Shown: positions 7,022-16,600 of the stretch, piece by piece | Layout of the letters: each line of letters starts with the position of its first letter | Numbering within the stretch: position 1 is the first letter of the stretch | Assembly (NCBI GenBank): GCA_021323695.1 | Contig: JAJPKN010000040.1 | Span: forward strand, 1 to 56,719 | Length of the DNA: 56,719 nt | Direction: 5' to 3' | DNA from: Actinomycetota bacterium | GTDB lineage: Bacteria; Actinomycetota; Acidimicrobiia; Acidimicrobiales; Palsa-688 | Program-made: the position numbers and the translations under genes | Notes under the pieces: model-generated | The model's database searches: none | Seen by the model: the letters and a program-made list of their open reading frames with translations, nothing else | Told to the model about the DNA's origin: nothing

Positions 7022-9717
7022 CAGCTCACCCCCGGAGCGAGCGACACGAGCTGGCGGAGCTCGGCGGTGGACAGCTCGGTCAACCAGTCCTCGCCGGTGC
7101 CCACCACCCGGGCTGCCAGCCGGCGCTTGGAGGTGATCATCTCGTCGATGCGTTCCTCCACTGTCCCGCTGCTCACCAGCTTGTGCACCTGCACGGTCCG
7201 GTGCTGGCCGATCCGGTAGGCACGGTCGGTCGCCTGGTCTTCGACGGCCGGGTTCCACCAGCGGTCGAAGTGGACCACGTGCGACGCCGCCGTCAGGTTC
7301 AAGCCGGTACCGCCGGCCTTCAAGGACACAAGGAAAAGGGGAGGGCCGTCCGGCTCCGAGAACCGGCGCACCATCTCGTCCCTCTTGGCGCGGGGCACTT
7401 TGCCGTGCAGCCACAGTCCATCAACGCCCAGCCGGTGCTCCAAGTAAGGCAGGAGCCTGTCCCCCCAGGCTGCGAACTGGGTGAAGCAGAGCACCTTGTC
7501 GCCCTCGGAGACGATCTCCTCGAGCAGCTCCTCGACGCGGGTGAGCTTGCCGGAGCGGCCGGCCAGGGTTGAGCCGTCGCCTAGGAAGTGAGCCGGGTGG
7601 TTGCACACCTGCTTCAACTTGAGCAGGCCGGCGAGGACGACCCCCCGCCGCTCGATCCCCTCCGCCTCGTCGGCTTGGGCGAGCATGTCGTCCACCACCG
7701 CTCGGTAGAGGGTCGCCTGCTCCCGGGTCAGGGGGCAGCGGTCTACCGTCTCGATCTTGTCCGGTAGGTCGGCGATGACGGAGCGGTCGGTCTTCAGCCT
7801 GCGCAGCACGAACGGTCCGGTCACCTTGCGCAGGAGCTCGGTCGCCTCGGGGTCGTGCTCGCGCTCGATCGGGACCGCGAACCGCTCCCGGAACGAACGG
7901 GCGGAGCCCAACAAGCCTGGGTTGACGGCGTTCATGATCGACCACAGCTCGCTCAGGCGGTTCTCGACCGGGGTACCGGTGAGCGCCACCCGCCGGTCGG
8001 CCTTGAGCCTGTACGCCGCTTTGGTCTGCGCCGCGGACGGGTTCTTGACCTGCTGGGCCTCGTCGAACACCACCCGGGCCCAGCTGAGCGCGCCCAGGTG
8101 CTCCTGGTCCCGGGCCAGGAGCGAGTAGGTGGTGAGCACCACATCGTGGGCCCTGGCCCGCTTGGCAAAGCTCCCTCGGGCCGAGTGCCGGCCTGCTCCG
8201 TGGTGTACCAGCACTTTGAGGCCGGGGGCGAAGCGACGCAGCTCAGCCTCCCAGTTGCCCAGTACCGACACGGGGCAGACCACCAAGGTAGGCCTGGCTT
8301 GCCGGTCGGCGAGGATGCTGGCGATGAGCTGGGCGGTCTTGCCCAAGCCCATGTCGTCGGCCAGGCAGGCTCCCAGTCCCAACCGGCCGAGGAACGCCAA
8401 CCAGCCGGCTCCGCGTCCCTGGTAAGGCCGGAGCGCCCCTTGGAAGCCGGGGGGGTCGGCGAGCGGTTCTACCCTGGCGTGGACCGCCCCGTCCAGGAGC
8501 GCCCGCAACCAGGGCAGAGGCGTGGCATCGACGCCGACCACCGCGAGGCCTTCGGGCAGGTCCAGGTTGTCCAAGCCCAGCCCGGCCCGTAGGAGCTGAG
8601 CGGCCGAGGCCCGGCCCCGGGCACCGGCCAGGGCGAGCAGGTCGGCGAGCTTGCCCGGCTCGATGTGCACCCACTGGCAGCGCACCCGCACCAGCGACAA
8701 CTTTGACTCTGCCGCCCGGGCCAGGCTGTCCAGGTCAGCCTTGGTGAGCCGTTGGTCGCCGAGGGCGGCCTGCCACTGGAAGTCGACCAGGCTCTCCAGC
8801 CCGAGGCCCCCGCTGGTGACCGCGCCCGTCCCGGGCTCGGAGCGCGCTGGCCGGGCCCGAAGGCCCAGGCGGGCTGGCCGTACCCACCACGAGGGCAGCA
8901 GCACCGAGATGCCGGCGTCCTCGAGCAGCCCGGCCCGCAGGCCGAGGACGGCGACCACTGCCTTGTCGTCCACCTCGACCAGACAGGGAGCCGCTTGTTC
9001 TAGGGCACTGGCCAGCTCGGGGGCGAGGCGGGCCATCCGTCCCAGGGCAGCGAGGACGTCCTCAACGGCTTCGGGGCCGAAGGGTGACCGGCCAGCCCAG
9101 ATCTCCGAGAGGGGGACGACCAGGCTGGGCTCGTCGCGGTCCTGGGCGAGCAGCTCCACCGTCCAGGCCGGGGTGGCCTGTCGGCGGGGTGGGGCTGGAG
9201 CTGGCTCGTGCAGCCGGAGGCAGAGCTGGGCCTTGCCGCCGATGGCTGCCCCCGAACGAGCCCACGCCTGCACGGCCGCGGCCAGGGCGGCGAGCTTGGT
9301 GGCGTCCAGGCTGGCCGGCAGCCAAGGGTCGAGCGAGACCAGTGAGCGCGCCCAGGCTTCGGGGACCGTTGGCCGCCCCGCCCGCCGGGGGGCGATGGTG
9401 GCGTTTGCGGCGACCAAGCGCTGGCGGGCAAGGCGGTCGACCGCCTCCGCCAGCCGTGCTGCCGCGGACCGCTGGGAGCCGAGCTCCGGTGCCTCGACCA
9501 AGGAGCCGACCAACGCCCTCTGCGACGCAGTGGGAAGGGGCCACCACCACGAGCGCGCTCGGCCGCCGCCTACGACCTCGAGGCCCGGGACGACCCTTCC
9601 CGAAGCGACCAGGACTTCGGCCACCTCGTCCGTGTGGGGGCGAGCGGCGGTGGCAGGAGCGGCGGTGGCACGAGGGGCGGTGGCACGAGGGGCGGTGGCA
9701 GTGGTAGCAGTCGCCAA
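7021..9717 (-). CDS. SNF2-family DEAD/DEAH-like ATPase (HelZ-like)
   Basis: About 898 residues. The C-terminal two thirds carry the complete SNF2 ATPase: LADDMGLGKTAQLIASIL (Walker A), VLTTYSLLARD, VVFDEAQQVKNP (Walker B), ALTGTPVENRLSELWSI, then FTQFAAWGDRLLPYLE, LVSLKAGGTGLNL and DRWWNPAVEDQATDRAYRIG (motifs V-VI). The N-terminal ~400 residues are the SNF2-associated region of bacterial proteins. It would act as an ATP-driven dsDNA translocase, probably with the coupled SWIM protein. The start is uncertain: TTG 9717 is given, GTG 9771 is an alternative; anything further upstream is antisense to the heme A synthase. An in-frame 15 bp tandem repeat lies just after the start. Confidence 0.9.
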   Translation of the reverse strand: MATATTATAPRATAPRATAAPATAARPHTDEVAEVLVASGRVVPGLEVVGGGRARSWWWPLPTASQRALVGSLVEAPELGSQRSAAARLAEAVDRLARQRLVAANATIAPRRAGRPTVPEAWARSLVSLDPWLPASLDATKLAALAAAVQAWARSGAAIGGKAQLCLRLHEPAPAPPRRQATPAWTVELLAQDRDEPSLVVPLSEIWAGRSPFGPEAVEDVLAALGRMARLAPELASALEQAAPCLVEVDDKAVVAVLGLRAGLLEDAGISVLLPSWWVRPARLGLRARPARSEPGTGAVTSGGLGLESLVDFQWQAALGDQRLTKADLDSLARAAESKLSLVRVRCQWVHIEPGKLADLLALAGARGRASAAQLLRAGLGLDNLDLPEGLAVVGVDATPLPWLRALLDGAVHARVEPLADPPGFQGALRPYQGRGAGWLAFLGRLGLGACLADDMGLGKTAQLIASILADRQARPTLVVCPVSVLGNWEAELRRFAPGLKVLVHHGAGRHSARGSFAKRARAHDVVLTTYSLLARDQEHLGALSWARVVFDEAQQVKNPSAAQTKAAYRLKADRRVALTGTPVENRLSELWSIMNAVNPGLLGSARSFRERFAVPIEREHDPEATELLRKVTGPFVLRRLKTDRSVIADLPDKIETVDRCPLTREQATLYRAVVDDMLAQADEAEGIERRGVVLAGLLKLKQVCNHPAHFLGDGSTLAGRSGKLTRVEELLEEIVSEGDKVLCFTQFAAWGDRLLPYLEHRLGVDGLWLHGKVPRAKRDEMVRRFSEPDGPPLFLVSLKAGGTGLNLTAASHVVHFDRWWNPAVEDQATDRAYRIGQHRTVQVHKLVSSGTVEERIDEMITSKRRLAARVVGTGEDWLTELSTAELRQLVSLAPGVS
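9646..9704. repeat. 15 bp tandem repeat in the 5' end of the SNF2 gene
   Basis: Nearly four units of GGCGGTGGCACGAGG (9646-9660, 9661-9675, 9676-9690, partial 9691-9704; the first differs at two bases). In the SNF2 frame it encodes Ala-Thr-Ala-Pro-Arg repeats. The period is a multiple of three, which suits a translated position. Confidence 0.85.
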
Positions 9718-9800
9718 GACCCCTATTATCTCACTCGGCCTCCCGTCCCATGGTGACCAGAGGCCGGCCACCGGGATGCCGGGGCCCGGCCGCCTCGGGG

Positions 9801-10754
9801 TCAGGTCTCGCTGGCTACCGACGCGGGTGCTTGCTTGTGCCTGGGCGAGCTGAGCCGACCGTCCGTCGGCACTGAGGCGGCCAGCGTGGCCAGAGTCACC
9901 AGAACCCCCCAGAGCAACGCCACTACGGCGAGGTGAGCGTCCTGCCAGGCGGGGGCACCTCGGGTGAGGGCGCTCGCAGCACCGATGCCGACCACGGCGG
10001 CGAAGCACCCGCACAGGGCTACAGCGAGCGCTCGCCAGGCAGGCAGACGGGCACCCAGGCGCCAACGGCTCACGACAAAGGCGGCGGTCCCGGCCCCGCA
10101 CGTGGTGGCCAGCGACCGGTGGAGCAGCTGCCAGGCGGCACCTGTCGCGGGCTTCGGGCACAACGGCCACGACGGGCAGGCCTCCACGGCGCCGTTTGCC
10201 ACCACGAGGCTCCCAGCGACGATGGTCGCCAAGGTGGTAGACAGGGTGGCCCAACCCCAAGGGCCCACCCCGTTGGGCCACCAACGCGCCCGTCCCCCTC
10301 GCCACGCGGCCACTGCCGTGACCACTGTCGTGGCGAAGAACACGAGCCCGAGGACCAAGTGGGCAGCCACCGTCCAGGGCGCGTTCTTGGCCAGGACAGT
10401 GAGGGCACCGAGGCCAGCCTGGGCTAGGACGAGCACCGCGGCTACGACCGCAGGTACAAGGGCTGCTCGACGAGCCCGTGGCTGCCAGGCCCGAAGAGCA
10501 GTCGCCCCCACGCCGGCAGTGACGAGGGCCACAAGGTAGCGGTGGGACTGCTCGACGAGCGCGTGGTACTGGTCAACCGGGCCGACATGGCCGTAGCACA
10601 GGGGCCAGCTGGGGCAGCCCATGCCCGAGTTGGTGACCCGTACCGTGCTACCGAGCACCACCAGCGCGTAGGTGGACAGCGCCGTCGCGGTTGCCAAGAT
10701 GGCCAGGGCGCGGTCGCGGCCTCCCCAGGCTGGCTCTTCGTGGGACAAGCTCAT
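9801..10754 (-). CDS. ctaA: Heme A synthase, COX15/CtaA family
   Basis: A 317-residue membrane protein with about eight helices. It has the family's paired cysteine loops, SGMGCPSWPLCYG and VEACPSWPLCPK, and the haem-ligand histidines in VEQSHRYLVAL, VAAHLVLGL, LLHRSLATTCG and DAHLAVVALLWG. The enzyme converts haem O to haem A in the membrane for aa3-type cytochrome oxidase. ATG 10754 is preceded by GGAGGAGG at a good distance, so I prefer it to an upstream in-frame start at 10808. No ctaB or cox genes are adjacent, so this copy stands alone here. Confidence 0.9.
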   Translation of the reverse strand: MSLSHEEPAWGGRDRALAILATATALSTYALVVLGSTVRVTNSGMGCPSWPLCYGHVGPVDQYHALVEQSHRYLVALVTAGVGATALRAWQPRARRAALVPAVVAAVLVLAQAGLGALTVLAKNAPWTVAAHLVLGLVFFATTVVTAVAAWRGGRARWWPNGVGPWGWATLSTTLATIVAGSLVVANGAVEACPSWPLCPKPATGAAWQLLHRSLATTCGAGTAAFVVSRWRLGARLPAWRALAVALCGCFAAVVGIGAASALTRGAPAWQDAHLAVVALLWGVLVTLATLAASVPTDGRLSSPRHKQAPASVASET

Positions 10755-11029
10755 CTGCCTCCTCCTTCGTCCTTTGGTCCCTGGCACCGGCCTCACGCCA
10801 TCATGCACCCCCGAGGGACGGCCAGAGGGCTACCGCCACTGCCACCGTCGGTTGGGTGCGCGGTGGATGCGCGGATCTGCCAAACTCGTTCGTGAAGCTT
10901 GCCCCAGGAGCCTGGAGGGCTTTGCCGGACCTTGTGCCCGCGGCATGCCGTGGGAGCAGGAGGCGTACCAGGACAACGGACAGCCACACCAGACCAGGAG
11001 CCACACCAGGCAAGGAAAGGTAGGTACTG

Positions 11030-12271
11030 ATGGAGAACGGAGCCAGGTACAACAACCGCTCTGGGGCGGCTAGACGCGTGCCCGGGCGGCTGCTGGCTGC
11101 TGCGACCGGAGCCGGGTTGGCAGCAGCCTCGTGGGTGGGGACGCTCGGCCCGGCTGCCGCTGCTGCCCCAGGCAGCACGTTTGCCTCGCCGTCGGCCAAA
11201 GCTGGAGGGGCGGGGACTTCGTGCGCGACTGCCCGCTACAGCACCCTTGAGGCTGCCATTGCCGCCGCCGCTCCCGGCTCGACCGTGGTCGCCTGCCCGG
11301 GCACCTACCACGGTGGGGTGGTGGTCACCAAGCCCCTCACCTTGGTCGGGGTCGATGCCACCATCGACGCCTCTGGTTCCGACGTCGGGGTCACCGTGCC
11401 CGTGCCGGGCACGACGGTGGAGGGCCTGACGGTGGAAGGGGCGACCGGGGAGGGCATCTTGGTCGTAGGCAAGCCCGGCCACCCCGTTTCCCACGTGACC
11501 ATCAGCGGCAACATCGTGAGGGGCAACGACCTGGGCAACCCTACCGGCGCCCCCATCAGCACCTCGCACTACCGCGAGTGCAACGCCTCGGGCAAGGTCC
11601 CCGGCGACTGCGGCGAGGGCATCCACCTCATGGTCGCTGCCAACTCGGTGGTCTCCGGCAACCTGGTGGAGGACAACTCGGGCGGCATCTTGGTCACTGA
11701 CGAGTTCGGGCCGGCGGACCACAACGTGGTCGAGTACAACGTTGTGCGGGGCAACGTCTTGGACTGCGGCATCACCATGCCGAGCCACTCGGCCACCGCC
11801 TTCGTGAAGGGCAAGCTGGTGCCAACGGCTGGGGGCGTGTACGACAACGTGGTCGAGCACAACACGGTCATCGGCAACGGCACCAAGGGCCAGGGTGCCG
11901 GGATCTTGTTGGCGGTGGCGCTGCCGGGGGGAGCCGACTACGACAACACCGTTGCTGACAACCTCATCGAGGGCAACGGCCAGTCGGGGGTGACCGTCCA
12001 CATGCACGCACCGGGCCAGTACCTGGACGGCAACGTCATCGAGGGCAACACCATCGGTGTCAACGACATCACCGGGGACGTCGACTTCACCCCTCCTGAC
12101 CACGCCACCACCGGCGTGCTGGTGGGCGCTGTCGGGCCCCTGTCCATCACGGTCCGGGGCAACACCATCTCTGGGGACACCTACGGGATCTGGTACTCGG
12201 CGCCCGTCAACGTCGCCGGCGTCGCCACCAACTCGTTCCTGGGGGTACAGGCAGCCGCCCACAAGGCCTGA
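11030..12271 (+). CDS. Secreted right-handed parallel beta-helix protein
   Basis: A 413-residue exoprotein. The signal peptide spans about residues 15-47 (basic RR region, LLAAATGAGLAAASWVGTL, AAAAA cleavage region). Then come an opening 'YSTLEAAIAAAAPGSTVVACPGTYHGGVVV' element and successive PbH1-type rungs such as VTISGNIVRGND, NSVVSGNLVEDNSGGILV, NVVEYNVVRGNV and NTVADNLIEGNGQSGV. The Asn-ladder 'NxVxxNxixGN' pattern is typical of NosD/pectate-lyase-like folds. No catalytic site can be assigned; it may be a polysaccharide lyase/hydrolase or a structural surface protein. AAGGAAAGG lies 8-16 bp before the ATG. It is divergent from ctaA. Confidence 0.8.
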   Translation: MENGARYNNRSGAARRVPGRLLAAATGAGLAAASWVGTLGPAAAAAPGSTFASPSAKAGGAGTSCATARYSTLEAAIAAAAPGSTVVACPGTYHGGVVVTKPLTLVGVDATIDASGSDVGVTVPVPGTTVEGLTVEGATGEGILVVGKPGHPVSHVTISGNIVRGNDLGNPTGAPISTSHYRECNASGKVPGDCGEGIHLMVAANSVVSGNLVEDNSGGILVTDEFGPADHNVVEYNVVRGNVLDCGITMPSHSATAFVKGKLVPTAGGVYDNVVEHNTVIGNGTKGQGAGILLAVALPGGADYDNTVADNLIEGNGQSGVTVHMHAPGQYLDGNVIEGNTIGVNDITGDVDFTPPDHATTGVLVGAVGPLSITVRGNTISGDTYGIWYSAPVNVAGVATNSFLGVQAAAHKA

Positions 12272-12326
12272 CCACCCAACAAGGCCTGGCCTCCCACAAG
12301 GCCTGGCACCGAGCCCTGCGCACCGG

Positions 12327-12367
12327 GGCCCCATGGCCGCTGCCGGCGTGGCGGTGACCATGGGGCC
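12327..12367. terminator. Perfect 10 bp inverted repeat after the beta-helix gene
   Basis: GGCCCCATGG (12327-12336) and CCATGGGGCC (12358-12367) can form a strong hairpin with a 21-base loop between the beta-helix gene and the following membrane operon. There is no T-tract, so termination is only likely, not certain. Confidence 0.4.
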
Positions 12368-12434
12368 GCCCGGCCCAGTTCCTGACAAGCAATAAGCTTG
12401 CCGAGAAGCAAGCTCCTGACAAAGGCAGTGGGAC

Positions 12435-13076
12435 ATGACTGAAATCGCCCAACAGGCTCTGGCACCGGAGCCGTCCGGCTCTCCCGCCGTGGCCGTCGGT
12501 GCCGGCCGCGCCCACCCGGTCAGCAAAGACTTCCGGATCGTGCCGCTGCGCGGCCTGTACGCAGTCGCTGCAGTGCTGGCGGGCTTGGTGGCGGCCATTG
12601 CCACCAACGCCCTTTGGTCCCTCGACTTCTTCCACGTGGTGTCAGGCGGGATCTGGACGACGCTCGACCTTTTCCTTGGCTTTGTACTGGGCCCCATCCT
12701 CGGGCGCTTGCCCGTCCCTGCCCGGGTCGAGCTGACCACCCGCCTCATGCCCAAGCTGATGCTGATAATGCCAACGGTCGTCATTTGCACGCTCGCCGCG
12801 GGGTTCCAGCTCGCCCGTCATCTCGGGTACCTGTACCCGACCTACCCGGACCACGGGTGGGTGGTGGCCTCGTTCGTGGTGGTAGCCGTGATGGCCGTCA
12901 TTGCTCTCGGCCTGCTTGAACCGGCGAACCTGGCCGTGCTGTTCGAGCTCAAAAAGCCCCGGCCCAACGGGGAGGTCATCGGCCGTCTCATGCGCCGGTT
13001 CATCGCCACCGCCGGCATCACCGGCGCCATGCAGGTTGCGACCTTGGTCATAATGACCAGGCTGGCCACCTCATGA
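12435..13076 (+). CDS. Four-helix integral membrane protein of unknown function
   Basis: A 213-residue protein with a ~35-residue polar N terminus and four predicted membrane segments: LRGLYAVAAVLAGLVAAIAT, GGIWTTLDLFLGFVLGPILG, LMLIMPTVVICTLAAGFQLA and VVASFVVVAVMAVIALGLL, plus a fifth weaker one near the C terminus. The 'FFHVVSGGIWTTLDLFLG' segment, with a membrane-border His, resembles small bacterial membrane proteins of the CopD/DUF2269 type, but the match is not strong. It overlaps the next gene by ATGA at 13073, so the two form an operon. Function unknown. Confidence 0.65.
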   Translation: MTEIAQQALAPEPSGSPAVAVGAGRAHPVSKDFRIVPLRGLYAVAAVLAGLVAAIATNALWSLDFFHVVSGGIWTTLDLFLGFVLGPILGRLPVPARVELTTRLMPKLMLIMPTVVICTLAAGFQLARHLGYLYPTYPDHGWVVASFVVVAVMAVIALGLLEPANLAVLFELKKPRPNGEVIGRLMRRFIATAGITGAMQVATLVIMTRLATS

Positions 13077-13552
13077 GGGCGGCCGACCGGGACGAGGGGC
13101 CCGAGGGTGCCCCGCCGGCCCAAGACGTGGCCAACCGGCGGTACCCCCCGGTGACCGAGCTTGTCGTCACCTCCCTGGCGCTCATGCTGACCGGCGGGGT
13201 CCTCATGGCCGCCCACCTTCCCGGGCGCCCACCCCTCGCGCTGCCGGGCGGCCTACTGGCCGGTGGCGCCTGCCTCACGGCCGTAGCTGTGGCCTTGATG
13301 AGCCGGGCCCGGCCCTTTGCTTGGAAGGTGTTCTACTTGGTGGCGCGCTGGGCCCTGCTCGCCTACCTGGTCATCGCCGGCCTGCTGGCCTTCGTCTTCG
13401 TGTACGACGGGACCCGCGGTGCCACCCTGGCGGTGCTGGTGGCGACCCTGGCTGTCTTCGCCGTCGACGTGCCTATGGTCATGGCGTTCACCGTGGCCCG
13501 CTACCACGACCCAGGGATGGGTGCTGGGGAGGCAGTGCCACCGGGGGAATGA
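13073..13552 (+). CDS. Small hypothetical membrane protein
   Basis: A 159-residue protein with about four hydrophobic helices (VTELVVTSLALMLTGGVLMA, LPGGLLAGGACLTAVAVALM, WALLAYLVIAGLLAFVFVY, LAVLVATLAVFAVDVPMVMA). It starts inside the stop of the preceding membrane gene (ATGA), which argues for coupled expression and perhaps a complex between the two. No family recognised and no catalytic residues apparent. It ends about 70 bp before the convergent stop of the large regulator gene. Confidence 0.6.
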   Translation: MRAADRDEGPEGAPPAQDVANRRYPPVTELVVTSLALMLTGGVLMAAHLPGRPPLALPGGLLAGGACLTAVAVALMSRARPFAWKVFYLVARWALLAYLVIAGLLAFVFVYDGTRGATLAVLVATLAVFAVDVPMVMAFTVARYHDPGMGAGEAVPPGE

Positions 13553-13622
13553 AGCCGGACCGGCTCCGCCGCTGCGGGCGGGGCTTGCGCCAGCAGCGGC
13601 CCGCCCCCGATGGACATGCGCC

Positions 13623-16600
13623 TTATGGTCTCATGGACATGCGCCTTATGGCTTTGGCCACGGCCGGGGAGACGTCGAAGCCCATGCCGGCGGCCCACGA
13701 GCTGGCCTCTGCCAGGACCTCCAGCGCCGCCCCCCTGCGGCCCCGGTCGTAGAGGAGGTCGGCCAGCATCAGGTAGTGCGCCTCGTCGGCCGGGTCAGCC
13801 ATGACCGCCAAGCGCAGGCATTGCTCTGCTGCGTCCGGGTCGATGTCGCGCGCCGCCGAGGCCCAAGCTTCCAGCAGCCGCAGCCTCAAGCGGGCCAAGC
13901 GCTGGCGCGGCTCGTCGGCCCATCCCTCGTAGGGGTCGGTGGGCAGTAAGTCCCCGGTGTAAAGGGCCTCCGCGGCCCGGGCGGCCCCGGCCGCCTCGTG
14001 GTACTTTCCCTGGTTGGCGAACAGGCTGAGGGCCTGACGGGCGCTCGTCTCGAACATTGCCGCGTCCAGCCCGACCCCTTCGGCCAGGGCCAGGCACTCC
14101 CCTCGGCGTTCGACCAGGGGCCCAGCCGAGCGGGCCAGGCGGGCCAGGACGTTACGTAGCCGGCGGCGGCCACGCTCGGGGCTGGCGCCGGGCCAGAGCA
14201 CTTCCAGGACCTCGTCGACGTGAGCCAGGCCGGCCCGGCAGGCAATGAGCTTCAGGAGCCGGGCAACCTGAGGGGCGAGGGCCACTGTCCTGCCAAAGCG
14301 GGTTACCCGCCAACGGCCCAGCACCTCGACCCTCGCCCAGGTGCGCCCTTGTTCTGGGGCTGCCGGCCTGCCGCTCAAGGCGGGCGCGGGCACGCCGGCC
14401 AGGCTCTCGTCCACGGCTGCCAGGGCTGCCGGCAAGCTCAGCGCCGCCCCTTGGCGCCTCAGGTGCTCAGCCTTGTGGCCTAGCACCTCCTTGGCCGGTG
14501 CCATGGCCTCCTCCAGGCGCTGGTGCCAGCTACCGGGCATATAGGCACCTATGTCCTGGTACATGTCCTGGCCAAGGCCGGCGAGCTGCACTGACAAGCC
14601 GGGGTTGAGCTCGGCCAGGCAGCCCGCGAGCACCAGGAGGCTGAACGCAAGGTTGCGCCTGTCGCCCAGCTCGTTGAACGTGCTCGTCGCGCCACGAGCA
14701 TCAGATGCGGCACCGGCCCGGTCGCCCGAGTAGTAACGGGCGATGGAACGGTGCAAGAGGCAGATGGCTTGGCCGTGGCGGTCTCCCACCGCCACCTGTA
14801 CGGCCAAGGCATCGTCGAGCAGCTGCCCGGCCTCGCTCAGGCGGCCCTCCTCAATGGCAGCCAGGGCCAGGTTGGCCCTCACCGCCGCTGCCTCGCCCGG
14901 GCACAGGGCCGCCTCCAGTTCGGCCAAGGCCACCTCGAAGGTGCGGGTGCTCCCGACGATGTCACCGGAGAACAGGCTCACCAGGCCCAGGTGGTTGTGC
15001 AAGCGGCCCCGGATGGCCATGTCACCAGGGCGGTGCCCTATGGTTGCCAGGGCCTCGTTGAAGGCTTGGCTGGCTGGCGCGAAGTCACCTTGGCGCCAGG
15101 CGAGCATCCCGGCCCCGTCCAGCAGGCGCGCTCGCAACCCAGGGCTGACAGGCCCGGCCAGTAGGCAGCGCTCCAGCCAGGAGCGGCCCTCGCTCAGCAT
15201 CCCCCGCAGCTCCCAAAAGCGCCAAAGGCCCTCGGCCAGGCGGGCCGCGGCTTCGGCGTCGCCCCTTGCGAGCGCGTGCTCCAGGCTGGAGCGCAGATTG
15301 GGGTACTCCTCTGCCAAGCGGTCCAGGAGCCGGCCCTGGTGGGAGCCGCTGACCAGGGCTTGGGTCGCACCGCTCACCATTTCCAGGCACCAGCGCAGGG
15401 CCCGGCGCTTCAGCTCCTCCAGCTCCCCCCTGGTGCCTACCTCCGCGAGGACGTGCAGGCGCACCCAAAGGGGCAGCTCGTAACGGGCGGCTTCGCCGTC
15501 GGCCCGGCAGCGCACCACCGAGGCCCTGGCCAGGTCGGCCACCGCGCTCACCACGGCGGGGCGCCTTGCCCTGCTGGTGCCCGAGACAGCCACGAGCTGG
15601 CCCACGTCGGCACCCGCCGGCAGGACGCTGAGGACTTCCACCAACCGGCGCGGCAGTGGGCCCAGGCCATCAAGGGCCCGGTGCAAAGTGGCGGCTGCGT
15701 GAGCCTGCGACCGGTCACAGCCTGCTGGCACGTCCGAAGACCAGCGGTACCTCTCCAGGGCACCTGCCAGTTCCCGGGCACCCACTCGGGCCAGCATGTC
15801 GCCGGCCACCTCCAGGCCGAGCGGTATGCCGTTCACGTGCCGGCACAGGGCGGCGATGTCGGCGGCTGCCGGCCGGTCGGTGACGTCATAGGTCCTTGCC
15901 CCGGCGGCTGCGGCGGCGGCCAGCAACAGCTTCGGAGCGTCATGGGCCAGCAGCTCGTCCGGGGCCGGCCTCTCGGCCTCTGGCACGGACAGGGGCCCCA
16001 ACCGCACGACCTGTTCCCCAGGCAGCCGCGGGGGTGCTTGCGCGGTCAGCAGGATGGCCAACCCGGGGCAGTTCGCCGCCAACCGGCCGGCCCACTCCAT
16101 GGCTTCAGCCCCCAGGTTGTCACAACCGTCGAGTACCAGCAACGCCTGGGCCTGGCTCAGAGCTTCGAGCACGGGCCGAGCCTGGCCACGAGGCAGGGCC
16201 CAACCGAAGGATGCGGCTACCTGCTGGGCCAGCTCAGCCGAGCTCGAGCAACCCGAGGCATCGACGACCACCGGGTGCCCCAGGCCCGCCCTGGGCCGCT
16301 GGTAGGCAACTTCGCGTGCCAGGCGGCTCTTGCCCATCCCGGCCAGCCCCACGATGCTGACCGGGCAAAAGGGCGCAAGCAGCCTCGCCACCCTCTCCAG
16401 CTCCGCTTGGCGGCCGACAAAGGGCGTCTCGCCCAACCGGGCCGGTGGTCGGGAAGGGGGATGGCGGGCACCTCCATTCGGTCGTGCTATCGGGGGCCTC
16501 CTTGGCTTGCGGCTCGACCGGCCTGTCGTGAGGCCGGCCTGCCGTGAGGCCGGCCTGCCGTGAGGCCGGCCTGTCAGCGCAGCCTTGTCGCCAGGAACTT

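Noticed and set aside
9717..10305. N-terminal extension of the SNF2 protein up to 10305
   Set aside because: This part is antisense to the heme A synthase and its translation is Arg/Gly-rich noise; starts at 9717 or 9771 are more credible.
16522..16569. CRISPR-like array
   Set aside because: The 16 bp units are directly adjacent with no spacers; simple tandem repeat. No cas genes in the window.
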